From: PFL42 sp963789825
GTDB taxonomy: Bacteria; Chloroflexota; Anaerolineae; Anaerolineales; E44-bin32
DNA length: 64,000 nucleotides
Direction: 5' to 3'
Assembly: GCA_963789825.1 (NCBI GenBank)
Contig: CAWBME010000001.1
Span: 124,001-188,000, forward strand
The notes beneath the pieces are model-generated. The model was given only the letters and a program-made list of their open reading frames with translations, was not told where the DNA came from and searched no databases. Position numbers and translations under genes: made by a program. Shown one piece after another: positions 1 through 9,324 of the stretch (position 1 is its first letter; every line of letters starts with the position of its first letter).

Positions 1-2319
1 GCCTGCTACCAGCCGCGCCCCAGCCACAACCACCTGTCCCAGCGCCACACCGCCATCGTTGGCCGGCACCTTGCGGTGCAGCAGCACCTCGAATCCTTGC
101 GTCCGCAGCGCCGGAACGGCCATCTGCAGCAAGGCTACATTCTGCCACACCCCGCCGCTCAGGGCGATGGTGGCAATTCGCCGATGAGCGCAAGCGCGCA
201 CGTAGGCAGACCTCGACAACAGCCTGGGCTACGCCCCGGTGGAAGCGAGCGGCCATGACTCCCGGCGGGACTCCCGCCCGGCAATCCGCCACCAGTTGCC
301 GCAAGGCCGGTGCCGGATCGAGGACACCGTTGCCATCGAGGTCCAACGTGTAGGAGCCGGGCTCGGTAGAGTCGATCAGCGCCTCCAGCTCAATCGCCGC
401 CTGGGCCTCGTAGTTCACCTGCTGGCGGAGCCCGGCCAGCGACGCCGCCGCGTCAAACAGGCGACCCATGCTCGAGGTGCGCGGCTGCAGGGCAGCCAGC
501 GGTGAACGCTCGTCGAGCATGGCTGCCGCGGCAGCCAGCCCTTGCTCGCCGGCAGCTTGCACACACGCCAGGTCGTCCTCCCAGGGGATCCCCGCTGCAC
601 GCAGCCAGGATAGGGCCATGCGCCACGGCTGGCGCACGGCGGCTTCCCCGCCAGGCATGGCCACCGCGCGCAAGTGGCCCAGTCGCTCGAAGCCGGCATA
701 GCCGGCGAGCAGGATCTCTCCGCCCCAGATCGTGCCGTCCTCGCCGTAGCCGGTGCCATCCAGGGCCACACCGATGACCTGGGCGTCGACGCGGGAGCCC
801 ATGCTCGGCCATGACGGCCGCGATGTGGGCGTGATGGTGCTGCACGCCGAGCAGGGGAAGGCCCTCACGCTGCGCCCGCTCCTGCGCGTAGCGCGTCGCC
901 AGGTAGTCCGGGTGCAGATCGCAGGCGATCGCCTCAGTCCGCACGCGGAAGAGCTGCTCCAGGTGGGACGATGCCTGCCTGATACGACTCGAGCGTCTCG
1001 AAGTTCTCCAGGTCACCGATGTGCTGGCTGAGGAAGGCATAGCCCTTGCGCGTCAGGCAGAAGGTGTTCTTGAGCTCGGGGCCGGCGCCCAGGATCGAGG
1101 GTGGCTCCCAGGGAAGGTGGACAGGATACGGCGCGAAGCCGCGCGAACGCCGCAGCGGGTACTCGTGCCCTTCGAAGGCGCGCACGACCGAGTCGTCGCA
1201 GCGCACATGGATCGGCCGGTCATGCATCAGGAAGGCGTCGGCCAGCGCACCCAGGGACTGGCGGGCCTGATCGTTGTCGGTGGCGATGGGCTCCTCGCTC
1301 AGATTGCCGCTGGTCAGGACGAGCGCCTCAGGGAAGCCAGTCTCCGGCTCGAGCAGCAGGTGATGGAGCGGGGTATAGGGAAGCATGACGCCGAGCGTAT
1401 CTTGCCCCGGTGCAACCGAGGCGGCGATCGGTGAGCCCGGCCGCCGGCGGCAGATCACGATCGGCCGCTCCCAGCCGCTCAGCAGCGTGCGCTCGACGTC
1501 GCCGATCGGTGCAGTGACGCTCGACGGCCTCCAGGTCCGGCAGCATCAAGGCGAAGGCCTTGTCGACGCGCAGCTTGCGCTGGCGCAGCCGGTCGACTGC
1601 TTCGCCGTTCAGCGCATCGACCGCCAGGTGGAAGCCCCCCAGCCCTTTGATGGCAACAATCGAACCTCCGGCCAACAGCCGTCGCGCCTCCCGCAGCGCA
1701 GCCTCGCCGGCGAGTGACTGCTCGCCCTGTGTCTCAAGCCAGATCTGAGGCCCGCACTTCGGGCAGGCCACCGGCTGGGCGTGGAAGCGGCGGTCGGACG
1801 GGTCGCCGTACTCAGCGGCGCACTCCGGACACAGGGCGAAGGCCCGCATGGTGGTGTTGGGGCGGTCGTAGGGAATGTCGGTGATGATGGTGAAGCGCGG
1901 GCCGCAGTTGGTGCAGTTGATGAACGGGTAGCGGTAGCGGCGATCGGCCGGATCGCGCAGCTCACGCAGGCAGTCCTCGCAAGTCCCAACATCGGGAGAG
2001 ATCGGCTGAAACGAGTCAGGGTCCGGCTGCGAGGCCAGGATCGAGAAGGCGCTGATACCCTTGTGAAGGGTTGGTCTGCGGTCGTGATCCGGTCGATCCG
2101 CGCCAACGGCGGCGCCTCCCGAGACAACCCATCGACGAAGGCCTGCAGCGCCGAGGTGGGACCATCCAGCTCGATCTCGACGCCTCCGGACGTGTTGCGC
2201 ACCCAGCCGGTCAGCGCCAGGCGCTGCGCCAGGGCGTAGACGAAGGGCCGAAAGCCAACTCCCTGCACGACACCCGTGACGTGGATCCGTAGGCCCTGCG
2301 GCTCGGCTGGAGCCTGCAC
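1..2319 (-). CDS. hypF: Carbamoyltransferase HypF (hydrogenase maturation), four frameshifts, last residues cut by window edge
   Basis: HypF makes the thiocarbamate on HypE from carbamoyl phosphate, the source of the cyanide ligands of [NiFe] hydrogenase. From a GTG start at 2319 the protein has an acylphosphatase domain (VTGVVQGVGFRPFVYALA), a zinc-finger part with CEDCLREL, CTNCGPRF, CPECAAEY and CPKCGPQ, a YrdC-like domain (GGSIVAIKGLGGFHLAVDA) and the Kae1-like carbamoyltransferase domain (HHHAHIAAVMAEHG, then VIGVALDGTGYGEDGTIWGGE and LSGGVWQN). The reading frame changes near 2068, 1508, 975 and 793; at the last three, removing one base restores the family sequence. The C-terminus reaches base 1 and looks nearly complete. 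It lies 12 bp behind hypB in a hypABF operon. No hydrogenase structural gene is visible here. Confidence 0.93.
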
Positions 2320-2331
2320 GCTGCCGCGTGC

Positions 2332-3027
2332 TCATCGCTGAGGCGATGCCGCACGCCGCGGGTGCGCCTGGCGGAACTGGCGCACCTCGGCCTCGACCCA
2401 GCCCAGCCAGGCGGCCAAGCCCTCGCCGGTGCGGCACGAGAGCGGGAAGGTGACCACGCCGGGATTGAGCGCCTCCACTCCCTGCTGAAAGAAGGTCTGA
2501 TCGAAGTCCACGTAGGGCAGCAGGTCGATCTTGTTCAGCACCAGGGCCTGGATGCCGCGATACATGCCGGGGTACTTGTGCGGCTTGTCGGCGCCTTCGG
2601 GGACGGAGGCGATCAGCACGTTCTTGTGGGTCCCCAGCGCGAAGCTGGCCGGACAGACGAGGTTGCCGACGTTCTCGACGATCAACAGATCGAGGCTGCT
2701 CAGGTCGAGCCGTTCGAGCGCCGGTTGGATCATCACGGCATCCAGGTGGCACTCGCCGCCGGTGTTGACCTGGATGGCGGCGGCGCCCGCCGCCGCAGCG
2801 CGATCGGCGTCCAGGCTGGTGGCGATGTCCCCATCGATCACGCCCAGGCGGAGCGATCCGGAGAGCGCCTGCAACGTGCGTTCGATCAGGGAGGTCTTGC
2901 CCGCACCCGGTGAGGCCATCAGGTTGAGGGAATACACACCCGCCTGGTCCAGCGCCTGGCGGTTGGCTGCCGCCAGCCTTTCATTGGCGCCGAGGATGGC
3001 TTCACCGACACTCACGCGTTCCGTCAT
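2332..3027 (-). CDS. hypB: Hydrogenase nickel incorporation GTPase HypB
   Basis: HypB is the SIMIBI-class GTPase that, with HypA, delivers nickel to the large subunit of [NiFe] hydrogenase. The 231-residue protein starts at the ATG at 3027 (MTERVSVGEAILGANERL). It shows the P-loop (ASPGAGKTSLIE, about residues 35-46), the metal-site segment GGECHLDA, LLIVENVGNLVCPASF and the guanine-specificity motif LNKIDLLPYV. It lacks the N-terminal CxxCGC motif and the His-rich stretch found in some HypBs, so extra nickel storage is not expected. In the sequence as given hypA reads straight into hypB without a stop. A one-base correction near 3078 ends hypA in a TGA that overlaps this ATG (ATGA), the usual arrangement for coupled genes. 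Confidence 0.93.
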   Translation of the reverse strand: MTERVSVGEAILGANERLAAANRQALDQAGVYSLNLMASPGAGKTSLIERTLQALSGSLRLGVIDGDIATSLDADRAAAAGAAAIQVNTGGECHLDAVMIQPALERLDLSSLDLLIVENVGNLVCPASFALGTHKNVLIASVPEGADKPHKYPGMYRGIQALVLNKIDLLPYVDFDQTFFQQGVEALNPGVVTFPLSCRTGEGLAAWLGWVEAEVRQFRQAHPRRAASPQR

Positions 3028-3402
3028 TCGCTCCCCCGTCGAGGGCTGGGCTGCGCGGCAGGTTCGATGGCAATCGAGTTCGAGCCGGAATTGATCGCCG
3101 GTCAGCAGACGCAGATGGCTGCTGCCGCATGCCGGGCAGAGCAGGCTATCCCCGCTTGGGGCGTATTCCCGCCCGCAGTCGGTGCACACAGCCCGGGCCG
3201 GGATCCGTTCGAAGTGCAGCTGGGCGCCTTCGGCCTCCGTCCCCTGAGCGACCATATCCCAGTAGAACTGGACCGAGTCGTCGACAATCGAGGACCATGC
3301 CCCGATCACCAGGTACAGGTCGGTGACCCGCTGCGCACCAGCCTCCCGGCCGTGACGCAGGGCGATCTCCAACAGGCTCTGAGTGACCGACAGTTCATGC
3401 AT
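3024..3402 (-). CDS. hypA: Hydrogenase maturation nickel metallochaperone HypA
   Basis: HypA binds nickel through its N-terminal Met-His and carries a structural zinc site; it works with HypB in nickel insertion. The start MHELSVTQSLLEIALRHG has the invariant His2, and the zinc site is CTDCGREY followed by CPACGSSH. After GDQFRLE the frame departs from the family. Dropping one C near 3078 gives GDQFRLESIAIE, the expected HypA C-terminus, and then a stop overlapping the hypB start. As written, the sequence instead encodes a 356-residue HypA-HypB fusion (2332-3402), which I think is an artefact. First gene of the hypABF operon. Confidence 0.88.
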
Positions 3403-3540
3403 CGCCGCCTACAGCCACCCAAGGATACCCCCCTGGGCCCAGCCCGTGGAGTGGCATGTGTCACCCAATGGCCACGAATCCAGTCCACATTGGCCGCTCA
3501 CCCTCCCCGCAAGGCTTCCCCCCAGCCGCTAGATGAGAGC

Positions 3541-3559
3541 TGTCTAAGAATACTAGACA
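3541..3559. promoter_or_regulatory. Inverted repeat upstream of the fasciclin promoter, possible operator
   Basis: TGTCTA (3541-3546) and TAGACA (3554-3559) form a perfect inverted repeat with a 7-bp spacer, ending 5 bp before the -35 box of the next promoter. The position suits a transcription-factor site, but no regulator can be named. Confidence 0.4.
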
Positions 3560-3564
3560 ATAGC

Positions 3565-3592
3565 TTGACAACTCAAGAACAACAGCTACAAT
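3565..3592 (+). promoter_or_regulatory. Sigma-70-type promoter of the fasciclin gene
   Basis: A perfect -35 TTGACA (3565-3570) and a TACAAT -10 (3587-3592) lie 16 bp apart. The -10 overlaps the ATG at 3591, so that codon cannot be the start. This supports the GTG at 3621, which has a GGAGGA ribosome site at 3610-3615. Confidence 0.75.
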
Positions 3593-3620
3593 GACGCCAA
3601 TCTGTAATTGGAGGAGTGAA

Positions 3621-4584
3621 GTGAAACGTCTGACATTGGTTTCTGTGATGGTGGTACTGGGGATCGTGCTGGCGGCTTGCGCCGCCCCGGCGACGCCGGA
3701 ACCGGTGGCCGAGCCGACGGCCATGCCGGAGACGATGCCGTCGATCGTCGATGTGGCGGTCGGCAACGGCTCGTTCACCACGCTGGTGGGCGCGCTTCAG
3801 GCGACTGGCCTGGTTGAAGCTCTGGCCGGCGAGGGACCGTTCACGGTCTTCGCCCCGAGCGATGAAGCGTTCGCCAAGCTTCCGGCGGGCACGCTGGAGT
3901 CGCTGACGCCCGAGCAGTTGAAGGACATCCTGCTCTACCATGTCGTCGCCGGCAAGGTGATGGCGGCCGACGCCGTGGCGCTCGATGGCCAGATGGTCGA
4001 TACCCTGCTGGAGGGCAAGCAACTGGCGATCTCGGTCGACGGTGAGACGGTGATGATCAACGACGCCAAGGTTGTGACGGCGGATGTGGAAGCCGGCAAT
4101 GGCGTGATCCACGTGATCGACAGCGTGCTGCTGCCGCCGACCGAAGAAGCGGCTGAGGAGATGACGGGCAGTACCGTCGCCGATATCGCCGCTGGGGATG
4201 AGCGCTTCTCGACCCTGGTCGGCGCGCTGGTCTCGGCCGGGTTGGTGGACGCCCTGAAGGGTGAAGGCCCGTTCACCGTCTTCGCCCCGACCGACGATGC
4301 TTTCGCCGCTCTGCCGGCGGGCACGCTCGAAGGTCTCACCCCTGAGCAGCTCAAGAACATCCTGCTCTACCACGTCGTCCCCGGCAAGGTGATGGCGGCC
4401 GATGCGGTGGCGCTCGACGGCCAGGCCGCAGGAACGCTGCTCGAAGGTGCGGAGATCGGGATCTCGGTCAAGGACGGTAAGGTCTTCCTCAACGACTACG
4501 GTGGAAGTCGTGATCACCGACATCGTGGCGGCCAATGGCGTGATCCACGTCATCAGCGCCGTCCTGCTGCCGCCGGCGGAGTAA
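3621..4584 (+). CDS. Secreted lipoprotein with two fasciclin (FAS1) domains, one frameshift
   Basis: The GTG start gives a lipoprotein signal peptide with lipobox VLAAC (Cys about residue 18), a short Pro/Glu-rich linker, then two FAS1 domains of about 130 residues each. Both carry GEGPFTVFAPSDEAFAKLP-type H1 motifs and the LLYHVV and NGVIHVID H2 motifs. FAS1 domains mediate adhesion at the cell surface; enzymatic activity is not known. The frame breaks near 4500: removing one G gives NDY-VEVVITDIVAANGVIHVI and the TAA at 4582-4584. Without the correction the frame runs on into the repeat region. The gene is single, with its own strong promoter and terminator, so it is probably well expressed. 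Confidence 0.9.
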
Positions 4585-4621
4585 CAACCCCGGCGCGGTG
4601 TGCGGCATCACCAACAGAACG

Positions 4622-4654
4622 AAACCAGCGGGCTCCTGAGGAGCCCGCTGGTTT
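4622..4654 (+). terminator. Intrinsic terminator after the fasciclin gene
   Basis: A perfect 15-bp stem, AAACCAGCGGGCTCC (4622-4636) and its complement (4640-4654), closes a 3-base loop. The downstream T run is short, but the position just after the stop supports termination. Confidence 0.85.
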
Positions 4655-4729
4655 GTGCTTCGCCTTGGCTCGCCCGATTCCTGCGCTGCTTGCGTGGGAG
4701 ACGGCACCCGCTGCCGGGCAGTCACCGAT

Positions 4730-5390
4730 GCTGGGGCGACGGCCCATCAAAGTGACCGGTCATCCCCACGAACGGGGATCCAGGGAGTCTGCCGCGGGGC
4801 GACGGGCCGTCAGTGCCTGGGCCCCGGCAATGCAGGGGCCGGACGGAGATCGCCCGCAAACGAAGACTGCGCTCGCACGGCGCACGCTTCGCCTGGGCCC
4901 CTGCTTTCGCAGGGGCGACGGGCCATCAAAGTGACAGGTCATCCCCGCGAAAGCGGGGATCCAGGGAGCCTCGCCGTCGAACGAGCGGAGCAGGCGGCGC
5001 CTGTTCCCTCGCCTGGGCCCCTGCCTTCGCAGGGGCGACGGGCCATCAAAGTGACAGGTCATCCCCGCGAAGCGACGGGCGGCATCCAGGGGAGCCTCGC
5101 CGTGCGGCAACGAGCGGAGCAGGCGAGACGCCTGTTCCCTCACCTGGGCCCCTGCCTTCGCAGGGGCGACGGCCCATCAAAGTGACCGGTCATCCCCGCG
5201 AAAGCGGGGATCCAGGGGAGCCTCGCCGTCGAACGAGCGGAGCAGCCGGCGCCTGTTCCCTCGCCTGGGCCCCTGCCTTCGCAGGGGCGACGGGCCATCA
5301 AAGTGACAGGTCATCCCCGCGCAAGCGGGGATCCAGGGGAGCCTCGCCGTCGAACGAGCGGAGCAGGCGGCGCCTGTTCCCTCGCAGGCT
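4730..5390. repeat. Cluster of REP/BIME-like palindromic repeats, about 120-bp units
   Basis: Four full units (GCCTGGGCCC-type starts at 4891, 5011, 5142, 5263) are spaced 120, 131 and 121 bp, with a degenerate one before them. Each carries hairpin A, CCCCTGC-loop-GCAGGGG (4898-4915, 5018-5035, 5149-5166, 5270-5287), and hairpin B, ATCCCCGC-loop-GCGGGGAT (4941-4960, 5192-5211, 5313-5332; interrupted at 5061). B is a diverged inverted copy of A (shared CCTGG...GAC frame), so each unit is a paired inverted repeat. A tail GCCTCGCCGTCGAACGAGCG joins the units. Open frames through this block are spurious. Confidence 0.9.
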
Positions 5391-5457
5391 TGGTGTGCAA
5401 GCTGGCGCAAGCTGCGCGAAACTCGAAGTGACCTGGCATGCCATGAGGATCGACGGC

Positions 5458-5748
5458 ATGACCCACTACTACGTGTACCTCCTTGCCAGCAAGCGCAACG
5501 GAACCCTCTATGTCGGCATGACGAATGATCTCAGCCGCCGCCTCGATGAACACAAGCACGGACTTGTAGATGGCTTCACCAAGAAGTACGCAGTCCACAG
5601 GTTGGTTTGGTACGAGACCACCTACACGCCGGGCACGGCAATTACGCGCGAGAAGCAGATCAAGAAGTGGAAGCGAGCATGGAAGATCCGACTGATTGAG
5701 GAGTCAAACCCAACCTGGGAGGATCTTAGCGCTCAGCTGGTTCCCTAG
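5458..5748 (+). CDS. Small GIY-YIG nuclease domain protein (COG2827/YhbQ type) inside a repeat array
   Basis: A 96-residue protein made almost wholly of a GIY-YIG domain: MTHYYVYLLASKRNGTLYVG contains the paired tyrosine motifs (VYLL and YVG), followed by RRLDEH and a basic tail ITREKQIKKWKR. Start ATG 5458 has GAGGA at 5445-5449; ATG 5443 is an in-frame alternative. GIY-YIG domains cut DNA by metal-dependent hydrolysis, but the cellular role of these stand-alone small members is not settled. The gene sits between two clusters of REP-like repeats, with no other gene nearby. The long open frame from 4813 that reads into it is repeat sequence, not an N-terminal extension. Confidence 0.88.
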   Translation: MTHYYVYLLASKRNGTLYVGMTNDLSRRLDEHKHGLVDGFTKKYAVHRLVWYETTYTPGTAITREKQIKKWKRAWKIRLIEESNPTWEDLSAQLVP

Positions 5749-5849
5749 TCCCGCCTGGCTAAGGGCCGCCGGAACCCATGCCCACAGGCAATCTTGGGGT
5801 GTCCTGCCGGCGCGGGTCGGCGACACCCGAATTGCAGATGAGCTGGCAC

Positions 5850-6215
5850 CCGGGGATGCCTTGCCGGTGGGCGGACGGCACGGCCAGCGCTGAGCCTCTC
5901 GCCTGGGCCCCTGCCTTCGCAGGGGCGACGGCCCATCAAAGTGACCGGTCATCCCCGCGCAGGCGGGGATCCAGGGATGCCTTGCCGGTGGGCGGACAAC
6001 GCGGCCAGCGATGAGCCTCTCGCCTGGGCCCCTGCCTTCGCAGGGGCGACGGCCCGTCAAAGTGAATGGTCATCCCCGCGCAAGCGGGGATCCAGGGGGA
6101 GCCTCGCCGTCGAACGAGCGGAGCAGCCGGCGCCTGGGCCCCTGCCTTCGCAGGGGCGACCCCTCTCCAAGGTTGGGGTCATCCCCACGAACGCGGGAAT
6201 CCAAGGATGTCTGGC
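5850..6215. repeat. Second cluster of the same REP/BIME-like repeats
   Basis: Three units with hairpin A at 5908-5925, 6029-6046 and 6139-6156 and hairpin B at 5951-5970 and 6072-6091, plus a degenerate B near 6180. The linker differs from the first cluster: GATGCCTTGCCGGTGGGCGG occurs twice (about 5857 and 5975). Two linker types around one hairpin pair suggest independent local duplications on each side of the GIY-YIG gene. The remainder of 5749-6269 holds no gene. Confidence 0.88.
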
Positions 6216-6269
6216 CGACGCGCGCACCGCGCGGCCGGCGACCGCGCCGGCTCAGGCAACGGATCGAGA

Positions 6270-7997
6270 CTAGCGCTCGATCACCTGGCTGGCGCTGGCG
6301 ATCACCACCGGCGTGTTGGAGAGCGAGTCGTACATCTCCAGGAACTGCTCGACTTCCGGCCCATCCGCCATGCGCAGGTTCTCAGCCCAGCGGTAGCCGA
6401 TGGACTGGTACAGCAGCTCCACCGTCAACGTCAGCGGAGCCTGGGCGGAGGGCAGCCGCAGTGCCAGACCGACCCGATCTCCCCCTGCGTCGAAGTCGGC
6501 ATCCTCCAGCGCGGGGCCGCGAACCTGGATGTCCTCGTAGGGTGCGGACTTCTCAAACCCCCAGGGCAGCAGGCGGTTGTCCTTGAAGTAGCCGGCGGCG
6601 CTCAGCACCGAGGTGGTCACGTCCTCCTCGGTGTCCTTGAGGATCGCCTCATAGATCTGGACCTGCTCCGGCTGCACGATCGCTTGGTAGTGCGGCTCGA
6701 ACGCTCCCCCGTCCAGGTCGTTGTCGTTCTCGACGATCGAGCCGTCGGGGTTGACCCCTCCCAATTCGAAGATCAGGTTCCCGCCGGCGTCCTCGACGGT
6801 GATGTGCAGCCAGGCTCGGCGTGAGGGGAAGCTGGTCGGGAACTTGTGGCCGGCGTTGTTCTCGATCACCACCTCGGCCGATAGGTAGTCCCCGACGAGT
6901 TTGATCTCATCCAGGGCAACCGTCGCCGTCTGCTCCTGCAGCAACGCCAGCGTGGCGGCGATCGTCTCGTCGAACTGCTCATCCGAGGCGGTCACACCGA
7001 TGTCCACGCCGAACGCTTTCAACATCTCCAGCAGGAACACGTTGCCACCTACGATGCTGTGCTTCGACACCGGACTGCGCAGGTTGGTGCTGGTCGCCGA
7101 AATGCGCACCCCGCCCTCGGCCTCCGGCATGTGGCAGTCCTGACACGTGGCGCTGCTGCGGTACGAGCTGTAGAACCACTCCAGGTAGGTGACCTGCTCG
7201 GGGAACTCGCCGACGATCTCGCCGTCGACGTTCAAGATCGGCGTGTACAGAGTGTGACAGGTGGCGCACATCTCGGAACCCGAGAGGTGCAGCCCCTGCA
7301 CCGGGATGTAACCCGAGGCGGCCTGCATCAAGCCGCTCTGAGCCTCTTCGATGGTGAACGGGCCAAAGGTCAGTCGCGCGCCGACCGGCGTTTCGGTGTC
7401 GATCACGAAGCCACCGTTGTAGCTTCCCGGTAGGCCGAGGCCCTCCTCGCGAATCTGATGGCAGAGCGCGCAGGACACACCGTCCATCGCCAGCGTGTGC
7501 AGCGGATGGTCCTGCCGCAAGAATCCCTCATCCAGCACAGCCGGCTCTTCGCCCTCTGCCAGCGCCGTGACGTGGGCCATCGGCATGTGGCAGCGGGCGC
7601 AGGTGCTCTCGATCTCCTGACGGATCTCCGGCCGCAGCGAAACCTCCGCCCGGATCGACGCCTGCCAGTACGGGTCACGCGCGGAGTTGGCCATGACGGT
7701 CGAACGCCACAGCCGATCGATTGAGACGTCGTTGCCGCCTTCGTCCAGCATGCCGGTGTGGCATCCAGCGCAGGCGCCGGAGGCGGAGAACAGCTTGCCG
7801 CGCTCAGTGGGCAGCGGCTCCCCTTGCGGCGCCTCAGCCTGCGCTGTGGGCGTGACCACTGCCGTCGCCGTGGGCGGAGGGGTGTTCGTGGGACGGGCCA
7901 GCGTGGGCGGTGCCGACGGCGCCGGGGTGACCGGCGCGGCGCACGCCGTCAGGAATGCTGCAACGCCGGCCAGGACTGCCAGATTCCACTTTGCCAC
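6270..7997 (-). CDS. Five-haem c-type cytochrome lipoprotein
   Basis: A 575-residue lipoprotein: signal peptide with lipobox FLTAC, a Pro/Thr-rich linker (PTNTPPPTATAVVTPT), then five CXXCH haem sites (CAGCH, CARCH, CALCH, CATCH, CQDCH) in the N-terminal two thirds. The C-terminal third has no haem motif and includes NNAGHKFPTSFPSRRAWLH, a segment I have seen in related multihaem proteins. The likely start is the GTG at 7997, nine bases after AGGAGGA; GTG 8003 is possible. It should act outside the membrane in electron transfer, with unknown partners. Upstream by 106 bp lies an unrelated aminopeptidase. Confidence 0.88.
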   Translation of the reverse strand: MAKWNLAVLAGVAAFLTACAAPVTPAPSAPPTLARPTNTPPPTATAVVTPTAQAEAPQGEPLPTERGKLFSASGACAGCHTGMLDEGGNDVSIDRLWRSTVMANSARDPYWQASIRAEVSLRPEIRQEIESTCARCHMPMAHVTALAEGEEPAVLDEGFLRQDHPLHTLAMDGVSCALCHQIREEGLGLPGSYNGGFVIDTETPVGARLTFGPFTIEEAQSGLMQAASGYIPVQGLHLSGSEMCATCHTLYTPILNVDGEIVGEFPEQVTYLEWFYSSYRSSATCQDCHMPEAEGGVRISATSTNLRSPVSKHSIVGGNVFLLEMLKAFGVDIGVTASDEQFDETIAATLALLQEQTATVALDEIKLVGDYLSAEVVIENNAGHKFPTSFPSRRAWLHITVEDAGGNLIFELGGVNPDGSIVENDNDLDGGAFEPHYQAIVQPEQVQIYEAILKDTEEDVTTSVLSAAGYFKDNRLLPWGFEKSAPYEDIQVRGPALEDADFDAGGDRVGLALRLPSAQAPLTLTVELLYQSIGYRWAENLRMADGPEVEQFLEMYDSLSNTPVVIASASQVIER

Positions 7998-8103
7998 GCT
8001 CACCTCTCCTCCTGCGCCGCGCTTCTGCCGCCGAGGTGCACGGCGACCTCTCGCTCCACCACCGCGCCTGCCGGCGCCAGGCGGCACGGTCACGCTCGTC
8101 AGC

Positions 8104-9232
8104 CTACAGAACAAAGCGGCCGTCGCGGTAGACCCGTTGCCCGTCGACGGTTACTTCCGATCCGCCCCGCATGTCGCAGATCAAGTCCCAGTGGATCGCG
8201 CTCTGGTTGTTGTTGCCAGTATCGGGATAGCCGGCGCCCAGGGCTAGATGCATCGTGCCGCCGATCTTCTCATCGAACAGGATGTTCTTGATGTGCCGGT
8301 CAATCCCGTAGTTCAGCCCGAAGGCAAACTCGCCCAGGTAGCGCGCCCCTGGGTCGGTGTCCAGCATGCGCAGCAGGAAGGCCTGGTTCTTCTCCGCCTT
8401 GGCGTCGACGACGCGTCCGCTCTCGAAGCGCAGCTCAACGCCTTCGACTTCGCTGCCCTGATAGACCGCCGGGAAGGCGAAGCGGACCCAGCCGTTGACC
8501 GAGTCCTCGACCGGGCCGGTGAAGACCTCGCCATCGGGCATGTTGTGCTCGCCAGCGGCGTTGATGAAGATGCGATCCTTGATGGAGAGCGTGAGGTCGA
8601 CGTGCTCGCCCCGCACCGAGACCCGGTCATGCCCGTTGAGCGCATCGGCGATCGCCTGCTGCTCCGCCTGCACCGTGTTCCAGTAGGCAACCGGGTCTGC
8701 TGCGCTGCCGTCCACGTGACAGGCCCGGTAGACGAAGTCCTCGAAGGCGTCCAGGCTCATCTCGGCGTCCTGGGCATAGGCGTGAGTGGGGAAGAGCGTG
8801 GTCATCCAGCGGAACTCCCCGGCGGCGCTGCGTCGCATCTGGGTGCGCAGGATCCCGGCCAGGGCTCTGCGCCTCTGCGCAAGCTTCGCGCCGTCGACGC
8901 CGCTCAACGCCCTGGTGTTGGATTGCGAGTAGATCCGGATCCGCGAATCGAAGGTGTCGTAGGCCAGCTCGTAGAAGGTTGCCGGATGATCGAGTTGGTC
9001 TTCGTCGGCCAGTTCCAGAAAGTCCTCGTCGAAGCCGGTGAGCGTCGTCCATCCCGAGAGGTTGACCAGCACGTGCGGATGCCCACCAGCTCGAAGCACT
9101 TCCTGGAACAGCGAGCGCAAGAAGGGCTCGGCGGCCGTCTCCCCGTAGAGCAAGACCCGATCTCCCTTGCGGATCCGAGTTCGAGTACTGGACGATTAGA
9201 CGAGCCAGTTGCGCGGTGCGTGGGTCCTGCAT
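8104..9232 (-). CDS. M29-family (thermophilic) metallo-aminopeptidase, one frameshift
   Basis: M29 enzymes are cytosolic di-metal aminopeptidases. The family ligands are visible: Glu in PDGEVFTGPVEDSVNG, Glu in LFDEKIGGT, His in MHLALG, Tyr in GAGYPDTG, and IHWD near the C-terminus. The N-terminus MQDPRTAQLARLIVQYSNSD lies in another frame. Removing one C near 9172 joins it to RKGDRVLLYGETAAEP, as the family requires, giving about 375 residues. ATG 9232 is the start, with a TATACT -10 at 9281-9286. Confidence 0.9.
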
Positions 9233-9280
9233 GCCTGCTCCCTGTGCTGTGCAGTCTCGGCCAATGTACGGGGAACCAGG

Positions 9281-9286
9281 AGTATA
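9281..9286 (-). promoter_or_regulatory. Probable -10 box for the M29 aminopeptidase gene
   Basis: TATACT on the minus strand, about 50 bases before the ATG at 9232. No convincing -35 is seen. Confidence 0.4.
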
Positions 9287-9324
9287 CCCTCGACCTCACG
9301 ACGTCGTCCGGCGCCGGCTCCCCT

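Noticed and set aside
4813..5748. A 311-residue open frame joining the repeat array to the GIY-YIG domain
   Set aside because: The first two thirds translate the REP-like units in tandem and give low-information Arg/Gly/Ser repeats; the real nuclease begins at 5458.
4730..6215. CRISPR array
   Set aside because: Units are 110-131 bp, internally palindromic, with repeated rather than unique spacers, and no cas gene is near.
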